A DNA stretch of 64,000 nucleotides. Origin: Pseudomonas yangonensis (GTDB lineage Bacteria; Pseudomonadota; Gammaproteobacteria; Pseudomonadales; Pseudomonadaceae). Below the pieces are notes generated by a model. It worked only from the letters and a program-made list of their open reading frames with translations, made no database searches and was not told the origin of the DNA. A program made the position numbers and the translations under genes. The DNA is taken from contig NZ_BLJU01000002.1 of assembly GCF_009932725.1 (NCBI RefSeq), positions 124,001-188,000 on the forward strand, written 5' to 3'. Shown one piece after another: positions 27,695 through 37,076 of the stretch (position 1 is the stretch's first letter; every line of letters begins with the position of its first letter).

Positions 27695-28960
27695 TTACAG
27701 AACGCTCAGCGGGTATTCGACGATCAGGCGGAAGTCGTTGACGTCGCCTTCGAACGAGTTGCGGTAGAACGCTTGACGAACGCGGAAGGACAGGTCCTTA
27801 GCGGCGCCGTCCTGGATCACGTATTTAGCTTCAACGTTGATTTCGCGCTCTTTCTCGTCGCTACCAGTACCGACATCCATATCCGTACCGCGGATGTAAC
27901 GGGTCATGAAGCTCAGACCAGGTACGCCGTACTCGGCCATGTTGATGTCGTAGCGAGCTTGCCAGGACTTCTCGTCTTTGGCGTTGAAGTCGGAGTACTG
28001 AACCGAGTTGCTCAGCCAGATGGTGCCGCCGCCGTCTACGCCGTAGTAGTAGCCGCTATCGCCGCTGGCACGCTGGTGCGCGACGGTGAACGTGTGCGCG
28101 CCGAGGCTGTAGGCCGCTGCAAGGCTCCAGATCTTGTTGTCGACTTCGCCAGCCAGCTCCTGACCATCACCTTTGGTCTTGTACCCGTTGAAATCGAAGT
28201 TCAGCGCCTGATCTTCGGCCAGCGGCAGATTGTAATTCAGGTTGACGTAGGTCTTCTTGAAGAAGTCCTCAACGTCCGAGTGGTGCAGGCCAGCACTCAG
28301 GTTGTCGGTGAAACTGTAGTTTGCACCGAAAATGTTAGCCGATTTGATGGTGTTGCCATCTTCGGTGAGGGTATCGCGGCCGGTAGCGGTCTGGCTGCTC
28401 ATGGCCGTGAAGCGGCCTGCGCTCAGCTCCAGACCTTCGATTTCGTTACTGACCAGGTAAGTACCGGTTGCCACCTCAGGAAGGATACGGCTGTCATCGG
28501 TGGAGAATACCGGGCTTGCCACGAACTGGCTGCCGTACTTCAGAACGGTGTCGGATACGCGGAATTTGATAGCCCCGCCAACTTCGGTCTGAGTGTCGTC
28601 GCCACGACCGTCGTCGGTCTGAGCGAACTGGCCGGTGCCGTAACGACCGCGACCGCTGTCGATCTTGATGCTGCTCAGGGAGTGTGCGTCGAAGCCTACG
28701 CCTACGGTGCCTTGGGTGAAGCCGGATTCGTACAGCAGGCGAATGCCCAGGCCGGTTTCTTCACGATAACCCTTGTCGCCTGTGCCTGCAGTGTTCGGGC
28801 CGTTACGGAAATCGCGGTTCATGTACAGAACGCGGTTGAAGATGTTGAAGCTGCTGTCTTCGATAAAGCCATTCGACTCGGACTGGCTGGATGCCACGGC
28901 CATCTGGCTGGTGCCCGCGGCTACTGCCAGGGCGATTACGCTCCACTTCATCACTTGCAT
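27695..28960 (-). CDS. oprD: OprD-family outer-membrane porin
   Basis: This 421-residue protein has a signal peptide (IALAVAAGTSQMAVASSQ, cleavage about residue 24) and OprD-family blocks GFIEDSSFNIFNRVLYMNRDFRNG at the start of the barrel, YREETGLGIRLLYESGFTQGTVG, and FMTRYIRGTDMDVG near the C-terminus. P. aeruginosa OprD passes basic amino acids and carbapenems. Synteny (between proS-thioesterase and HIT-slyX) points to the OprD locus itself, though members of this large family differ in substrate. The ATG follows AAGGAG. Confidence 0.88.
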   Translation of the reverse strand: MQVMKWSVIALAVAAGTSQMAVASSQSESNGFIEDSSFNIFNRVLYMNRDFRNGPNTAGTGDKGYREETGLGIRLLYESGFTQGTVGVGFDAHSLSSIKIDSGRGRYGTGQFAQTDDGRGDDTQTEVGGAIKFRVSDTVLKYGSQFVASPVFSTDDSRILPEVATGTYLVSNEIEGLELSAGRFTAMSSQTATGRDTLTEDGNTIKSANIFGANYSFTDNLSAGLHHSDVEDFFKKTYVNLNYNLPLAEDQALNFDFNGYKTKGDGQELAGEVDNKIWSLAAAYSLGAHTFTVAHQRASGDSGYYYGVDGGGTIWLSNSVQYSDFNAKDEKSWQARYDINMAEYGVPGLSFMTRYIRGTDMDVGTGSDEKEREINVEAKYVIQDGAAKDLSFRVRQAFYRNSFEGDVNDFRLIVEYPLSVL

Positions 28961-29624
28961 CGTGATTGCTCCTTGGGTTTAGAAGAGTTGCGCTACCCAC
29001 TGATTTTTATATGGGTGGCTCTTTCTTTTTGTGTCGGCGCTAACTTATAGCACGCAGCCAATGTTGGCGATAGTTGTAGTCTATTCATTGCGGCTTCGAT
29101 CATGCTGGTGTCGCATCGCGTGAGGGAGAATGTCGCAAATCTATAGTTCTGCACTTGCGTTTCGTTGCGCCAACGTTTTTCGCGGTTCTTCAAGTGCCTG
29201 GGACCGCTGTCCTCGGTCTGCTGCACGGTTTACCGGGCATTGGTTTTACAGGTAGCAAAAGTCATGCTCAAAACCTGGTCTTCATCTTAAAACCTTGATT
29301 TTTCGGGTGCTCATTACGGCGCTCGCGCCGCAGGCAATGCGCGTGGCGCGGTTTTGCAAGGCGGTGGGACGATGCTCGGGTTCGGTTACCAGCACAGGAT
29401 GTCAGGTGCCTGCCGGGCATCTCGTCGGTAACGCTTGGCACCGCCTATTACGGGAGGAAACAAAATGGTGCGCACCTGTGGTGCATATCTGCTTGGTCTG
29501 CGTTAGCGTGGTGCGCGATCGCCGGGTGAATTGTCCGATGGGCGCGCGTATGCTGCGCGCCATCGCGTTGGGCCTCAGGGCGCTACGCTTGATTGATCTG
29601 TATTGAATGAAGGAGGAGAGCCTG
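28961..29624. other. 664-bp intergenic region between oprD and the HIT gene
   Basis: This region contains the divergent upstream DNA of oprD and the HIT gene. It is AT-richer close to oprD. A 103-codon open frame at 29295-29606 has no ribosome site or recognisable sequence and I do not accept it. The one striking item is a 13-codon frame behind a strong Shine-Dalgarno sequence (29465-29506). A small RNA would fit in such a region but I cannot show one. Confidence 0.4.
29465..29506 (+). CDS. Possible 13-residue leader peptide
   Basis: GGGAGGAAACAAA precedes an ATG at 29465 with ideal spacing. The frame reads MVRTCGAYLLGLR and stops at TAG. The ribosome site is stronger than that of most genes nearby. 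The HIT gene starts 119 bp downstream. It could be a leader peptide, a remnant or a chance occurrence. Confidence 0.3.
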   Translation: MVRTCGAYLLGLR

Positions 29625-30056
29625 ATGTTCACCCTGGATTCCCGGCTGCAGCAGGATTGCCTGCTGATCGGGGACTTTCCCCTCTGCCATCTGCTGCTGA
29701 TGAACGATGCCAGCTATCCCTGGTTCATCCTCGTGCCCCGGCGTGACGAGGTCAGCGAACTGTTCCAGCTCGACGCGACCGACCAGCGCCAGCTCTGGCA
29801 CGAAACCACATTGCTGGCCGAAATCCTCAAGGACACCTTTGCCGCCGACAAGATGAATGTGGCCACACTTGGCAATGTGGTCAGTCAGCTGCATATGCAT
29901 GTGATCGTGCGCCGCCGTGATGACGCCGCCTGGCCCGCGCCGGTCTGGGGGCGGCACCCTGCGCAGCCATATGGCGAGCAGCAGGTGGTGCAGATCATCG
30001 ACAAGCTGCGTTTGGTACTGACCGAGGATTTCCAATTCGCCGGAGCGTTCGCATGA
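29625..30056 (+). CDS. HIT-domain protein
   Basis: This 143-residue protein starts at the ATG at 29625, behind AGGAGGAG with six bases' spacing. The histidine-triad region reads [13 protein letters not shown], so the usual HxHxH is QxHxH here, with Gln in place of the first His. The nucleophilic middle histidine appears retained. HIT proteins are nucleotide hydrolases or transferases. It overlaps slyX by 4 bp, forming a two-gene operon, as in P. aeruginosa. Confidence 0.87.
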   Translation: MFTLDSRLQQDCLLIGDFPLCHLLLMNDASYPWFILVPRRDEVSELFQLDATDQRQLWHETTLLAEILKDTFAADKMNVATLGNVVSQLHMHVIVRRRDDAAWPAPVWGRHPAQPYGEQQVVQIIDKLRLVLTEDFQFAGAFA

Positions 30057-30259
30057 GTCTAGAGTCACGGGTCACGGAATTGGAGAGCCGCCTGGCTTTT
30101 CAGGATGACACCATCCAGGCGTTGAGCGATGAGCTGGTCGAACAGAATCGCCGCATCGAGCGGATGCAGTTGCAACTGACCGCTCTGGCGCGGCGCCAGG
30201 AAGAATTGAACGGGCTCGCGGGAATCGCCGAAGACGAAGCGCCGCCACCGCACTATTGA
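30053..30259 (+). CDS. slyX: SlyX family protein
   Basis: This 68-residue protein is nearly all coiled coil. The conserved [20 protein letters not shown] start, the [16 protein letters not shown] heptads and the C-terminal PPPHY are all family hallmarks. The function of SlyX is unknown. The start overlaps the HIT stop (ATGA). Confidence 0.93.
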   Translation: MSLESRVTELESRLAFQDDTIQALSDELVEQNRRIERMQLQLTALARRQEELNGLAGIAEDEAPPPHY

Positions 30260-30263
30260 TACG

Positions 30264-30289
30264 AAAAAGCCCGGTTTCCCGGGCTTTTC
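30264..30289 (+). terminator. Terminator after slyX
   Basis: AAAAGCCCGG pairs with CCGGGCTTTT around TTTC, located 5 bp past slyX. The A-rich upstream arm lets it also serve the converging cold-shock gene. Confidence 0.9.
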
Positions 30290-30301
30290 TCTGTGTGCCG
30301 C

Positions 30302-30916
30302 TCAGCGCCGCGAAGGCGCAGCTGCGATCACATCTTCCGCCTGCAGGCCTTTGTCACGCTGCATGACCGAGAACTCCACGCGTTGGCCCTCGATCAGCAC
30401 GCGATGACCTTCGCCGCGAATGGCGCGAAAGTGCACGAAGATGTCTTCGCCCGAGTCACGGGAAATGAAGCCGAACCCCTTGGAGGTGTTGAACCACTTG
30501 ACCGTCCCGGTCTCGCGATCTTCCTGAGATGTGCTGGAACTGGTTTGCGCAAAAGGCTGCTGCTCTTTGGACTGCGGTTGTGCGCGCAGCTGGGCGGCAA
30601 GGCTCAGTACCACTGCGGCGACCGAGGTCAGCAGCGGTAGCCAGATGGCCGGTTGGCCGCCGATGCTGGGTAGTGGTGCGAGCAGAATCAGGCTCTGGAC
30701 CACGGCGGCCAGGATCAGCAGTGCGGACGACAGCCCCAGCAACTGCTGGCGTGCCGCTGGTGCATTTTGCTGTTGCGCTGCAGCAAGCAGGTTTAGCAGG
30801 CCGGTCATAGCCAGGTAGATGGCATCCGGGGTGGTCAGGAACGAAGTGGAAATACCGGGGACGGCGGACAGCAGCAGGGCGGCGAACCCTGTCACGAGAT
30901 GGGCAATCTTCAACAT
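30302..30916 (-). CDS. Cold-shock-domain protein fused to membrane helices
   Basis: The protein of about 204 residues has two parts. The N-terminal 110 residues hold three to four hydrophobic helices ([67 protein letters not shown]). After a Gln/Ser-rich linker comes a complete cold-shock domain with RNP1 KGFGFI and RNP2 DIFVHF. It would tether a nucleic-acid-binding domain to the inner membrane. A GTG at 30931 could add five residues. P. aeruginosa has a similar gene at the same place next to slyX and dps. Confidence 0.87.
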   Translation of the reverse strand: MLKIAHLVTGFAALLLSAVPGISTSFLTTPDAIYLAMTGLLNLLAAAQQQNAPAARQQLLGLSSALLILAAVVQSLILLAPLPSIGGQPAIWLPLLTSVAAVVLSLAAQLRAQPQSKEQQPFAQTSSSTSQEDRETGTVKWFNTSKGFGFISRDSGEDIFVHFRAIRGEGHRVLIEGQRVEFSVMQRDKGLQAEDVIAAAPSRR

Positions 30917-31088
30917 CTTCGACGAACTCACTGATTGAATGATGACTCAAGGTGTCGCGGAGGGAGCGCGCTTCACGGGTGGCCAGCTGAACGGCCATGG
31001 CGCGCGCCGGTATACAGGGTCGGCGACGCCGCGGGATGGTAACGCGGCGCGCGAACCTATTTAACAGCAAAGGAGTGGGCTTCTCAAA

Positions 31089-32156
31089 TCAAGCGGTTAG
31101 CATCTTTTCGCTGGCAACAGGGTGGACCTGATTGCGGCCGGCGCGCTTGGCTTGATAAAGCGCATCATCGGCGCGGGTCAGCAGCGATTCGAAGGTGTCG
31201 TCTTGTTCGGCCATGGCGCAGCCGAAGGATGCCGTGATGCTGTCCAGAACCTGGTCGGTACGGCGCACCTTGACTCTCAGCGACTGGATCTTGTGGCGCA
31301 ATTGTTCGGCGAAGTCGAGCGCCCGGTTAAGGTCGATGCAGTTGCGCAGCACCACGCAGAACTCTTCGCCTCCGTAGCGTGCAGCGAAGGCTTCCGGCGG
31401 CAGCAGGTCGCGCAAGAGCTGCCCGACGTGTTGCAGTACGCGATCACCCAGCGGGTGGCCGTACTGGTCGTTGAACTGCTTGAAGTGGTCGATATCCAAA
31501 ATCACCAGGGCCAGACCCTGTTGCGATTCCTGCAGGGCGCGCTCCAGCAGCCGAGTAAAGGCATGGCGGTTGAACACGCGGGTCAGACTGTCCAGCGTCG
31601 CTGCCAGGTGCGCACGCTCCAGTTGGCTGCGCAGATGGGTGATCTCCTGTTGCGCGGCGCGCAGGCGATAAAGAAATTTTTCCTGCTGGTCCTGCATGAG
31701 CTGGGTGCTTTCCTGCAGTTCGCTGAGGACGCTAGGCAGGTCATCGATAATCGGTTCCTGCAGGGCGCTGAGGCCTTGCGTGAGGCTCTGCTGGTAGTGC
31801 TGGCTGCCGATCACGCTGCGTGAAACGTCGCTTTCGATATCGTCGACCAGTTCGATGACCTGTTGCTGGCCGGCGCGTGCCTCGTCCAGTTCGCCGCGGA
31901 TGATGTAGTCGCGAAACAGCCGGCTGGCGGTCTCAGGAGGAAACAGGTCGAAATCTTCGACCACCTTGTCCATGCGGCGGTTGAGCTCTGGCTCGCTGCC
32001 TCGGCTGTAGGTGTACCACAGTGCGTAATGCACGGGATTGGGCGGGATGTCGTGGCGCATCATCAAGGGTACGGCCTGTTTCAGAAGTTCAGCCGCCTTG
32101 CGGGTTTCCTCCGGATACAGTTCGATGATGCTGGGCGGTTTGCTAGCTTGGCTCAT
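31089..32156 (-). CDS. Diguanylate cyclase (GGDEF domain)
   Basis: This 355-residue protein starts at 32156 (MSQASKPPSI); an upstream ATG at 32192 is possible. The N-terminal about 175 residues are helical with no recognised sensor or transmembrane segment. The C-terminal GGDEF domain has LDIDHFKQFND and an active-site GGEEF at 262-266, so synthesis of c-di-GMP from two GTP is expected. The inhibitory RxxD site that normally lies just before GGDEF is replaced by PPEA, so product inhibition may be absent. It sits as a single gene between the cold-shock gene and dps. Confidence 0.9.
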   Translation of the reverse strand: MSQASKPPSIIELYPEETRKAAELLKQAVPLMMRHDIPPNPVHYALWYTYSRGSEPELNRRMDKVVEDFDLFPPETASRLFRDYIIRGELDEARAGQQQVIELVDDIESDVSRSVIGSQHYQQSLTQGLSALQEPIIDDLPSVLSELQESTQLMQDQQEKFLYRLRAAQQEITHLRSQLERAHLAATLDSLTRVFNRHAFTRLLERALQESQQGLALVILDIDHFKQFNDQYGHPLGDRVLQHVGQLLRDLLPPEAFAARYGGEEFCVVLRNCIDLNRALDFAEQLRHKIQSLRVKVRRTDQVLDSITASFGCAMAEQDDTFESLLTRADDALYQAKRAGRNQVHPVASEKMLTA

Positions 32157-32217
32157 GGATTTGGGCGACTCGATGGCGAATGGCCAGAGCATAGATCAGA
32201 GCACGGTGCCATGCCTA

Positions 32218-32244
32218 ATGAAAAGGCCCGGATAACCGGGCCTC
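32218..32244 (-). terminator. Terminator of dps
   Basis: AGGCCCGG and CCGGGCCT form a perfect stem around TTAT on the minus strand, followed by TTTTC. It is 8 bp past the dps stop. Confidence 0.85.
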
Positions 32245-32252
32245 TGAGCGTC

Positions 32253-32723
32253 TCAAGCAGCAAGCAGGCTGCGCAGCATCCAGGCGGTTTTTTCGTGCAC
32301 CTGCATGCGTTGGGTCAATAGGTCGGCAGTGGGTTCGTCGCTGACCTTGTCCAGCAGCGGGAAAATGCCCCGAGCGGTACGTACGACGGCCTCCTGGCCC
32401 TGCACCAGTTGTTTGATCATCTCATCGGCGCTGGGTACGCCTTCCTCTTCCTTGATCGAGGACAGGCGGGCGTAGGCGGCGTAAGTCCCGGGAGCCGGGA
32501 AGCCCAGAGCGCGGATGCGTTCGGCGATTGCGTCAACCGCCAGGGCCAGTTCGGTGTACTGACCTTCGAACATCAGGTGCAGGGTATTGAACATCGGACC
32601 GGTAACGTTCCAGTGGAAGTTGTGGGTCTTCAGGTACAGGGTGTAGGTGTCCGCCAGTAGGCGCGACAGGCCTTCGGCGATGGCGGCGCGATCCTGTTCG
32701 GCGATTCCGATATTGATTTCCAT
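32253..32723 (-). CDS. dps: Dps-family DNA-protection ferritin
   Basis: The 156-residue protein starts at the ATG at 32723 behind AAAGGAG. The intersubunit ferroxidase residues are visible in [20 protein letters not shown] (His37, His49) and [13 protein letters not shown] (Asp64, Glu68). Dps forms dodecamers that oxidise and store iron with peroxide and protect DNA. The N-terminal tail is short and acidic, so DNA binding may be weak. It matches P. aeruginosa PA0962 in position. Confidence 0.92.
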   Translation of the reverse strand: MEINIGIAEQDRAAIAEGLSRLLADTYTLYLKTHNFHWNVTGPMFNTLHLMFEGQYTELALAVDAIAERIRALGFPAPGTYAAYARLSSIKEEEGVPSADEMIKQLVQGQEAVVRTARGIFPLLDKVSDEPTADLLTQRMQVHEKTAWMLRSLLAA

Positions 32724-33029
32724 GGCTTGTCTCCTTTCAGATGGACCCAGGGTTTCTATCCCGCATTGTTGGGCAAAGCCTAACACGCAGGGTGACAGGA
32801 TGATCTTGGCTTATATCAATCAAAGCGATGTTTAGAGGCTATCGATAACGCGCGGTTCATCCAGTGCGATAAGTAATTGTTTGCGGCGGACAAGCTGCTC
32901 GGCTGTGGCGAGGCGAAAGTCTGCGGGCAGATCGTTGGCCGGGTGCTGCGATTGGGTTAGGCGATGGTCTTTCGCCGGTTCAGTAAAGACACCGTATGCC
33001 GGGCGGCTGCGTCACGACGATTTACGCTA

Positions 33030-33035
33030 TATAAT
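33030..33035 (+). promoter_or_regulatory. Sigma-70 -10 element of aspS
   Basis: A perfect TATAAT lies at 33030-33035, about 115 bp before the aspS ATG. The -35 region is poorly conserved. The 427 bp between dps and aspS otherwise hold no supported gene. Confidence 0.6.
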
Positions 33036-33150
33036 CCCGCTCTTTATCGAAGCGCGGCGTGCGGCTGGACGTTTGCCGCGGTGTGGCTCCTGCCCAGGGC
33101 GTTGGGGGCTGCCTGACCTATCCAAGACCTTAGAGAAGCGAAACACGATC

Positions 33151-34926
33151 ATGATGCGCAGCCACTATTGCGGCCAACTGAACGAGAGCCTGGATGGCCA
33201 GGAAATCACCCTTTGCGGCTGGGTTCACCGTCGCCGCGACCATGGCGGGGTGATCTTCCTCGATATTCGTGATCGTGAAGGCCTGGCTCAGGTGGTGTTC
33301 GATCCGGATCGCGCCGAGACCTTCGCCAAGGCTGACCGCGTGCGCAGCGAATACGTGGTGAAGATTACCGGCAAGGTGCGCCTGCGCCCTGAAGGCGCGC
33401 GCAACGCCAACATGGCGTCCGGCGCCATCGAAGTGCTGGGTTACGAGCTGGACGTGCTCAACGAGGCGGAAACCCCGCCGTTCCCGCTCAATGAGTACAC
33501 CGATGTCGGCGAGGAAACCCGCCTGCGCTATCGCTTCATCGACCTGCGTCGTCCTGAGATGGCCGAGAAGCTCAAGCTGCGTTCGCGCATCACCTCGAGC
33601 ATCCGCCGTTACCTGGATGACAACGGCTTTCTCGATGTCGAGACGCCTATCCTGACCCGTGCCACGCCGGAAGGTGCGCGCGACTATCTGGTACCGAGCC
33701 GTACCCACGCCGGTAGCTTCTTCGCCCTGCCGCAGTCGCCACAGCTGTTCAAGCAGCTGTTGATGGTGGCCGGCTTCGACCGCTACTACCAGATCGCCAA
33801 GTGCTTCCGCGACGAGGACCTGCGTGCCGACCGTCAGCCGGAATTCACCCAGATCGACATCGAGACCAGCTTCCTCGATGAAAAGGACATTATGGACATC
33901 ACTGAGACCATGGTGCGCAACCTGTTCAAGGAAGTGTTGGGCGTCGAGTTTGGCGCGCTGCCGCACATGACTTTGGCCGAAGCCATGCGCCGCTTCGGTT
34001 CGGACAAGCCGGACCTGCGTATTCCGCTGGAGCTGGTGGACGTGGAAGATCAGCTCAAGGACGTCGAATTCAAGGTGTTCGCGGGTCCGGCCAACGATCC
34101 GAAATGTCGTGTCACCGCCCTGCGCGTACCGGGCGGGGCGAGCATGCCGCGCAAGCAGATCGACGACTACACCAAGTTCGTCGGCATATACGGCGCCAAG
34201 GGCCTGGCCTATATCAAGGTCAACGAGCGCGCGGCCGGTGTCGAAGGTCTGCAGTCGCCGATCGTCAAGAACATTCCGCTGGACAACATCAACGTCATCC
34301 TCGACCGCGTTGGTGCGGTCGATGGCGATATCGTGTTCTTCGGTGCCGACAAGGTCAAGATCGTCAGCGAAGCCCTGGGCGCGCTGCGCATCAAGCTGGG
34401 TCATGACCTGAATCTGTTCACCTGCGAGTGGGCGCCGCTGTGGGTCGTCGATTTCCCGATGTTCGAGGAGAACGACGACGGCAGCCTGACCGCCATGCAC
34501 CACCCCTTCACCTCGCCCAAGTGCACCCCCGAGGAGCTGGAGGCCAATCCGGCCGCCGCGCTGTCGCGTGCCTACGACATGGTGCTCAACGGCACCGAGC
34601 TGGGTGGCGGCTCGATCCGTATCCACGACAAGGCCATGCAGCAGACCGTGTTCCGTGTGCTGGGCATCAGCGAAGACGAGCAGCAGGAGAAGTTCGGCTT
34701 CCTGCTCGACGCACTGAAGTACGGTGCGCCGCCCCATGGTGGCCTGGCCTTCGGCCTGGATCGCCTGGTGATGCTGATGACCGGTGCGCAGTCGATCCGC
34801 GAAGTGATCGCCTTCCCGAAAACCCAGAGCGCGGCCTGCGTCATGACCCAGGCGCCGGGTGTGGTCGATGGCAAGTCGCTGCGCGAGCTGCACATTCGCC
34901 TGCGCGAGCAGCCCAAGGCCGAATAA
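33151..34926 (+). CDS. aspS: Aspartyl-tRNA synthetase (AspRS, likely non-discriminating)
   Basis: This 591-residue class II enzyme opens [19 protein letters not shown]. The N-terminal OB-fold anticodon domain (about 1-110) contains [20 protein letters not shown]. The catalytic domain has [18 protein letters not shown] (motif 2) and [12 protein letters not shown] (motif 3), and the bacterial GAD insertion lies between. Pseudomonas AspRS is known to charge both tRNA-Asp and tRNA-Asn for the GatCAB route; that property is assumed here by family. A second ATG directly follows the first. Confidence 0.98.
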   Translation: MMRSHYCGQLNESLDGQEITLCGWVHRRRDHGGVIFLDIRDREGLAQVVFDPDRAETFAKADRVRSEYVVKITGKVRLRPEGARNANMASGAIEVLGYELDVLNEAETPPFPLNEYTDVGEETRLRYRFIDLRRPEMAEKLKLRSRITSSIRRYLDDNGFLDVETPILTRATPEGARDYLVPSRTHAGSFFALPQSPQLFKQLLMVAGFDRYYQIAKCFRDEDLRADRQPEFTQIDIETSFLDEKDIMDITETMVRNLFKEVLGVEFGALPHMTLAEAMRRFGSDKPDLRIPLELVDVEDQLKDVEFKVFAGPANDPKCRVTALRVPGGASMPRKQIDDYTKFVGIYGAKGLAYIKVNERAAGVEGLQSPIVKNIPLDNINVILDRVGAVDGDIVFFGADKVKIVSEALGALRIKLGHDLNLFTCEWAPLWVVDFPMFEENDDGSLTAMHHPFTSPKCTPEELEANPAAALSRAYDMVLNGTELGGGSIRIHDKAMQQTVFRVLGISEDEQQEKFGFLLDALKYGAPPHGGLAFGLDRLVMLMTGAQSIREVIAFPKTQSAACVMTQAPGVVDGKSLRELHIRLREQPKAE

Positions 34927-34934
34927 GCCTGTAC

Positions 34935-34961
34935 AAGAAGCCTGGTTTTCCAGGCTTCTTC
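34935..34961 (+). terminator. Terminator after aspS
   Basis: AAGAAGCCTGG and CCAGGCTTCTT form an 11-bp stem around TTTT, 8 bp past the aspS stop. Confidence 0.9.
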
Positions 34962-35021
34962 GTTATGGGGCGCTTGTCCGTGCGCCCCTGCAATTCTCAA
35001 GTGGAAAAGATGGAGTGAGTT

Positions 35022-35771
35022 ATGGCTGGTCATTCCAAATGGGCCAATATCAAGCACCGCAAGGGGCGTCAGGACGCCAAGCGGGGCAAGATTTTCACCA
35101 AGCTGATTCGTGAGCTGACGGTGGCTGCCAAGCACGGCGGCCCGATCCCGGCGGACAACCCGCGTTTGCGCCTGGCCGTGGACAAGGCGCTGACCAACAA
35201 CATGTCGCGCGAGGTGATCGATCGCGCCATCGCCCGCGGTGCCGGCAACAACGAAGCCGACAACGTCATCGAGTTCAGCTACGAGGGCTACGCGCCAAGC
35301 GGGGTGGCCATCATCGTCGAGGTGATGACCGATAACCGCAACCGCACCGCAGCCGAAGTGCGTCATGCCTTTACCAAGTGCGGCGGTAACCTCGGTACCG
35401 ATGGTTCGGTCGCCTACATGTTCGACCGCAAGGGTCAGATCAGCTTCGCTCCGGGCGTCGATGAGGATGCCCTGATGGAGGCAGCGCTGGAGGCTGGTGC
35501 CGATGATGTGGAAATGGGCGAGGATGGCTCGGCCCTGGTCTCGACCAGCTTCACCGAGTTCCATGCCGTCAACGAAGCCCTGAGTGCGGCCGGCTTCAAG
35601 GGCGAGGAAGCGGAAATCGCCATGATCCCCTCGATCAACGCGCCGATTACCGATCTGGAGACCGCGCAAAAGGTGTTCAAGCTGATCGATATGCTTGAGG
35701 ACCTGGACGACGTGCAGAACGTCTATCACAACGCCGAAGTCGCCGACGAGATCATGGAACAGCTCGGCTGA
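35022..35771 (+). CDS. pmpR: YebC/PmpR-family protein
   Basis: This 249-residue protein has the family start [20 protein letters not shown] and [15 protein letters not shown] loop. PmpR was described in P. aeruginosa as a repressor of the pqsR promoter; wider YebC work supports a translation-elongation role on proline-rich stretches. It is the first gene before ruvCAB. Because no pqs/mvfR genes are at their usual place, the name describes family rather than target. GGAG precedes the ATG. Confidence 0.95.
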   Translation: MAGHSKWANIKHRKGRQDAKRGKIFTKLIRELTVAAKHGGPIPADNPRLRLAVDKALTNNMSREVIDRAIARGAGNNEADNVIEFSYEGYAPSGVAIIVEVMTDNRNRTAAEVRHAFTKCGGNLGTDGSVAYMFDRKGQISFAPGVDEDALMEAALEAGADDVEMGEDGSALVSTSFTEFHAVNEALSAAGFKGEEAEIAMIPSINAPITDLETAQKVFKLIDMLEDLDDVQNVYHNAEVADEIMEQLG

Positions 35772-35779
35772 GGCTGTTC

Positions 35780-35800
35780 CCCGGATTGCATCCGGGCTGC
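35780..35800. repeat. Single REP-like unit, family B
   Basis: CCCGGATTGCATCCGGGCTGC is one arm of the family B repeat found as doublets at 46614-46674 and 56675-56734. Here only one copy is present, next to the pmpR stop. Confidence 0.75.
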
Positions 35801-35810
35801 GAGCGAGGAG

Positions 35811-35844
35811 GCCGGAAGCGCTGTATGGTGCTTCCGGCTTTTTT
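35811..35844 (+). terminator. Terminator after pmpR
   Basis: GCCGGAAGC (35811-35819) pairs with GCTTCCGGC (35830-35838) and is followed by six T. Confidence 0.92.
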
Positions 35845-35924
35845 CGTCTGGCCGAGCGGTGGCGGATGACGTCGTCGAGGGCGCCCCGTATACTCGCTAA
35901 CTGGATAAATAGACAGTTGCTGAT

Positions 35925-36449
35925 ATGACCCTGATCCTAGGCATCGACCCCGGTTCACGCATCACCGGTTATGGCGTGGTGCGCGATACCGGGCGTGGCT
36001 GCGAATACGTGGCCTCTGGCTGCATTCGTACCGGCAACGGTTCTTTGGCTGAGCGTCTGCAGATCGTCTTTCGCGGCGTCAGCGAGGTGATTCGTACTCA
36101 TGGCCCGGTGACCATGGGCATCGAGCAGGTGTTCATGGCGCGCAATGCCGATTCGGCGCTCAAGCTCGGGCAGGCCCGTGGCGCCGCTATAGTCGCTGCG
36201 GTGGAGGCAGGGCTCGAGGTGAGCGAGTACACCGCCACCCAGGTCAAGCAAGCCGTGGTCGGCAGCGGGGCGGCGGACAAGCAGCAGGTGCAGATGATGG
36301 TCATGCATCTGCTGGGGCTGGTGCAGAAACCACAGATCGACGCCTCCGATGCGCTGGGTATCGCCCTGTGCCACGCCCACCATCGGCAGAGTCTTATTCC
36401 TCATGGACTGGCCGGCGCCAAGCGGCGTGGCGGCCGTCTTCGTTTGTAA
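35925..36449 (+). CDS. ruvC: Holliday junction resolvase RuvC
   Basis: This 174-residue endonuclease starts at 35925 ([19 protein letters not shown]). The first catalytic Asp is in GIDPGS; a second acidic cluster lies in [11 protein letters not shown]; the last two Asp residues are in [17 protein letters not shown]. RuvC cuts four-way junctions processed by RuvAB. It is followed 21 bp later by ruvA. Confidence 0.97.
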   Translation: MTLILGIDPGSRITGYGVVRDTGRGCEYVASGCIRTGNGSLAERLQIVFRGVSEVIRTHGPVTMGIEQVFMARNADSALKLGQARGAAIVAAVEAGLEVSEYTATQVKQAVVGSGAADKQQVQMMVMHLLGLVQKPQIDASDALGIALCHAHHRQSLIPHGLAGAKRRGGRLRL

Positions 36450-36470
36450 TCGGATCAAAGGAAAACAGCG

Positions 36471-37076
36471 GTGATCGGACGTTTGCGCGGCACTCTGGCG
36501 GAAAAGCAGCCGCCGCATTTGCTTCTGGATGTGAATGGCGTCGGTTATGAGCTGGAAGTGCCGATGACGACCCTATATCGTCTGCCTGCCGTGGGTGAGC
36601 CGGTAACCCTGCACACTCACCTGGTGGTGCGTGAGGATGCGCATCTGCTCTACGGTTTTTTCGAGAAGCGCGAGCGCGAGCTGTTCCGCGAGCTGATCCG
36701 CCTCAATGGGGTCGGCCCCAAGCTGGCGCTGGCCCTGATGTCCGGGCTCGAAGTCGATGAGCTGGTGCGTTGCGTGCAGGCACAGGACGCGGGTGCGCTG
36801 GTCAAGGTGCCGGGTGTGGGCAAGAAAACCGCCGAGCGCCTGCTGGTCGAGCTCAAGGACCGCTTCAAGGCCTGGGAATCGATACCGTCCATTGCGCCGT
36901 TGGTGGTTGAACCTCAACTGGCGCAGGCAGTCTCAAGCGCGGAGAACGACGCCGTCAGTGCATTGATCTCCCTCGGGTACAAGCCGCAGGAGGCCAGCCG
37001 AGCCGTTGCCGCCGTCAAGGAGGATGGTATGAGCAGTGAAGATTTAATTCGTCGCGCGTTGCGCGGCATGGCGTGA
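36471..37076 (+). CDS. ruvA: Holliday junction branch migration protein RuvA
   Basis: This 201-residue protein starts with a GTG (GTGATCGGACGTTTG). Domain I has [23 protein letters not shown]; two helix-hairpin-helix motifs appear as [15 protein letters not shown] and [13 protein letters not shown]. The C-terminal helical domain that contacts RuvB ends in [11 protein letters not shown]. RuvA tetramers bind the junction and load RuvB. The gene is separated from ruvB by a 141-bp palindromic insertion. Confidence 0.96.
   Translation: MIGRLRGTLAEKQPPHLLLDVNGVGYELEVPMTTLYRLPAVGEPVTLHTHLVVREDAHLLYGFFEKRERELFRELIRLNGVGPKLALALMSGLEVDELVRCVQAQDAGALVKVPGVGKKTAERLLVELKDRFKAWESIPSIAPLVVEPQLAQAVSSAENDAVSALISLGYKPQEASRAVAAVKEDGMSSEDLIRRALRGMA

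Noticed and set aside
29295..29606. 103-codon frame between oprD and the HIT gene
   Set aside because: No ribosome site, no recognisable sequence, and it contains the better-supported 13-codon frame in another phase.
33130..34893. 587-codon open frame antisense to aspS
   Set aside because: This is a shadow of a highly biased housekeeping gene; its composition is not protein-like.
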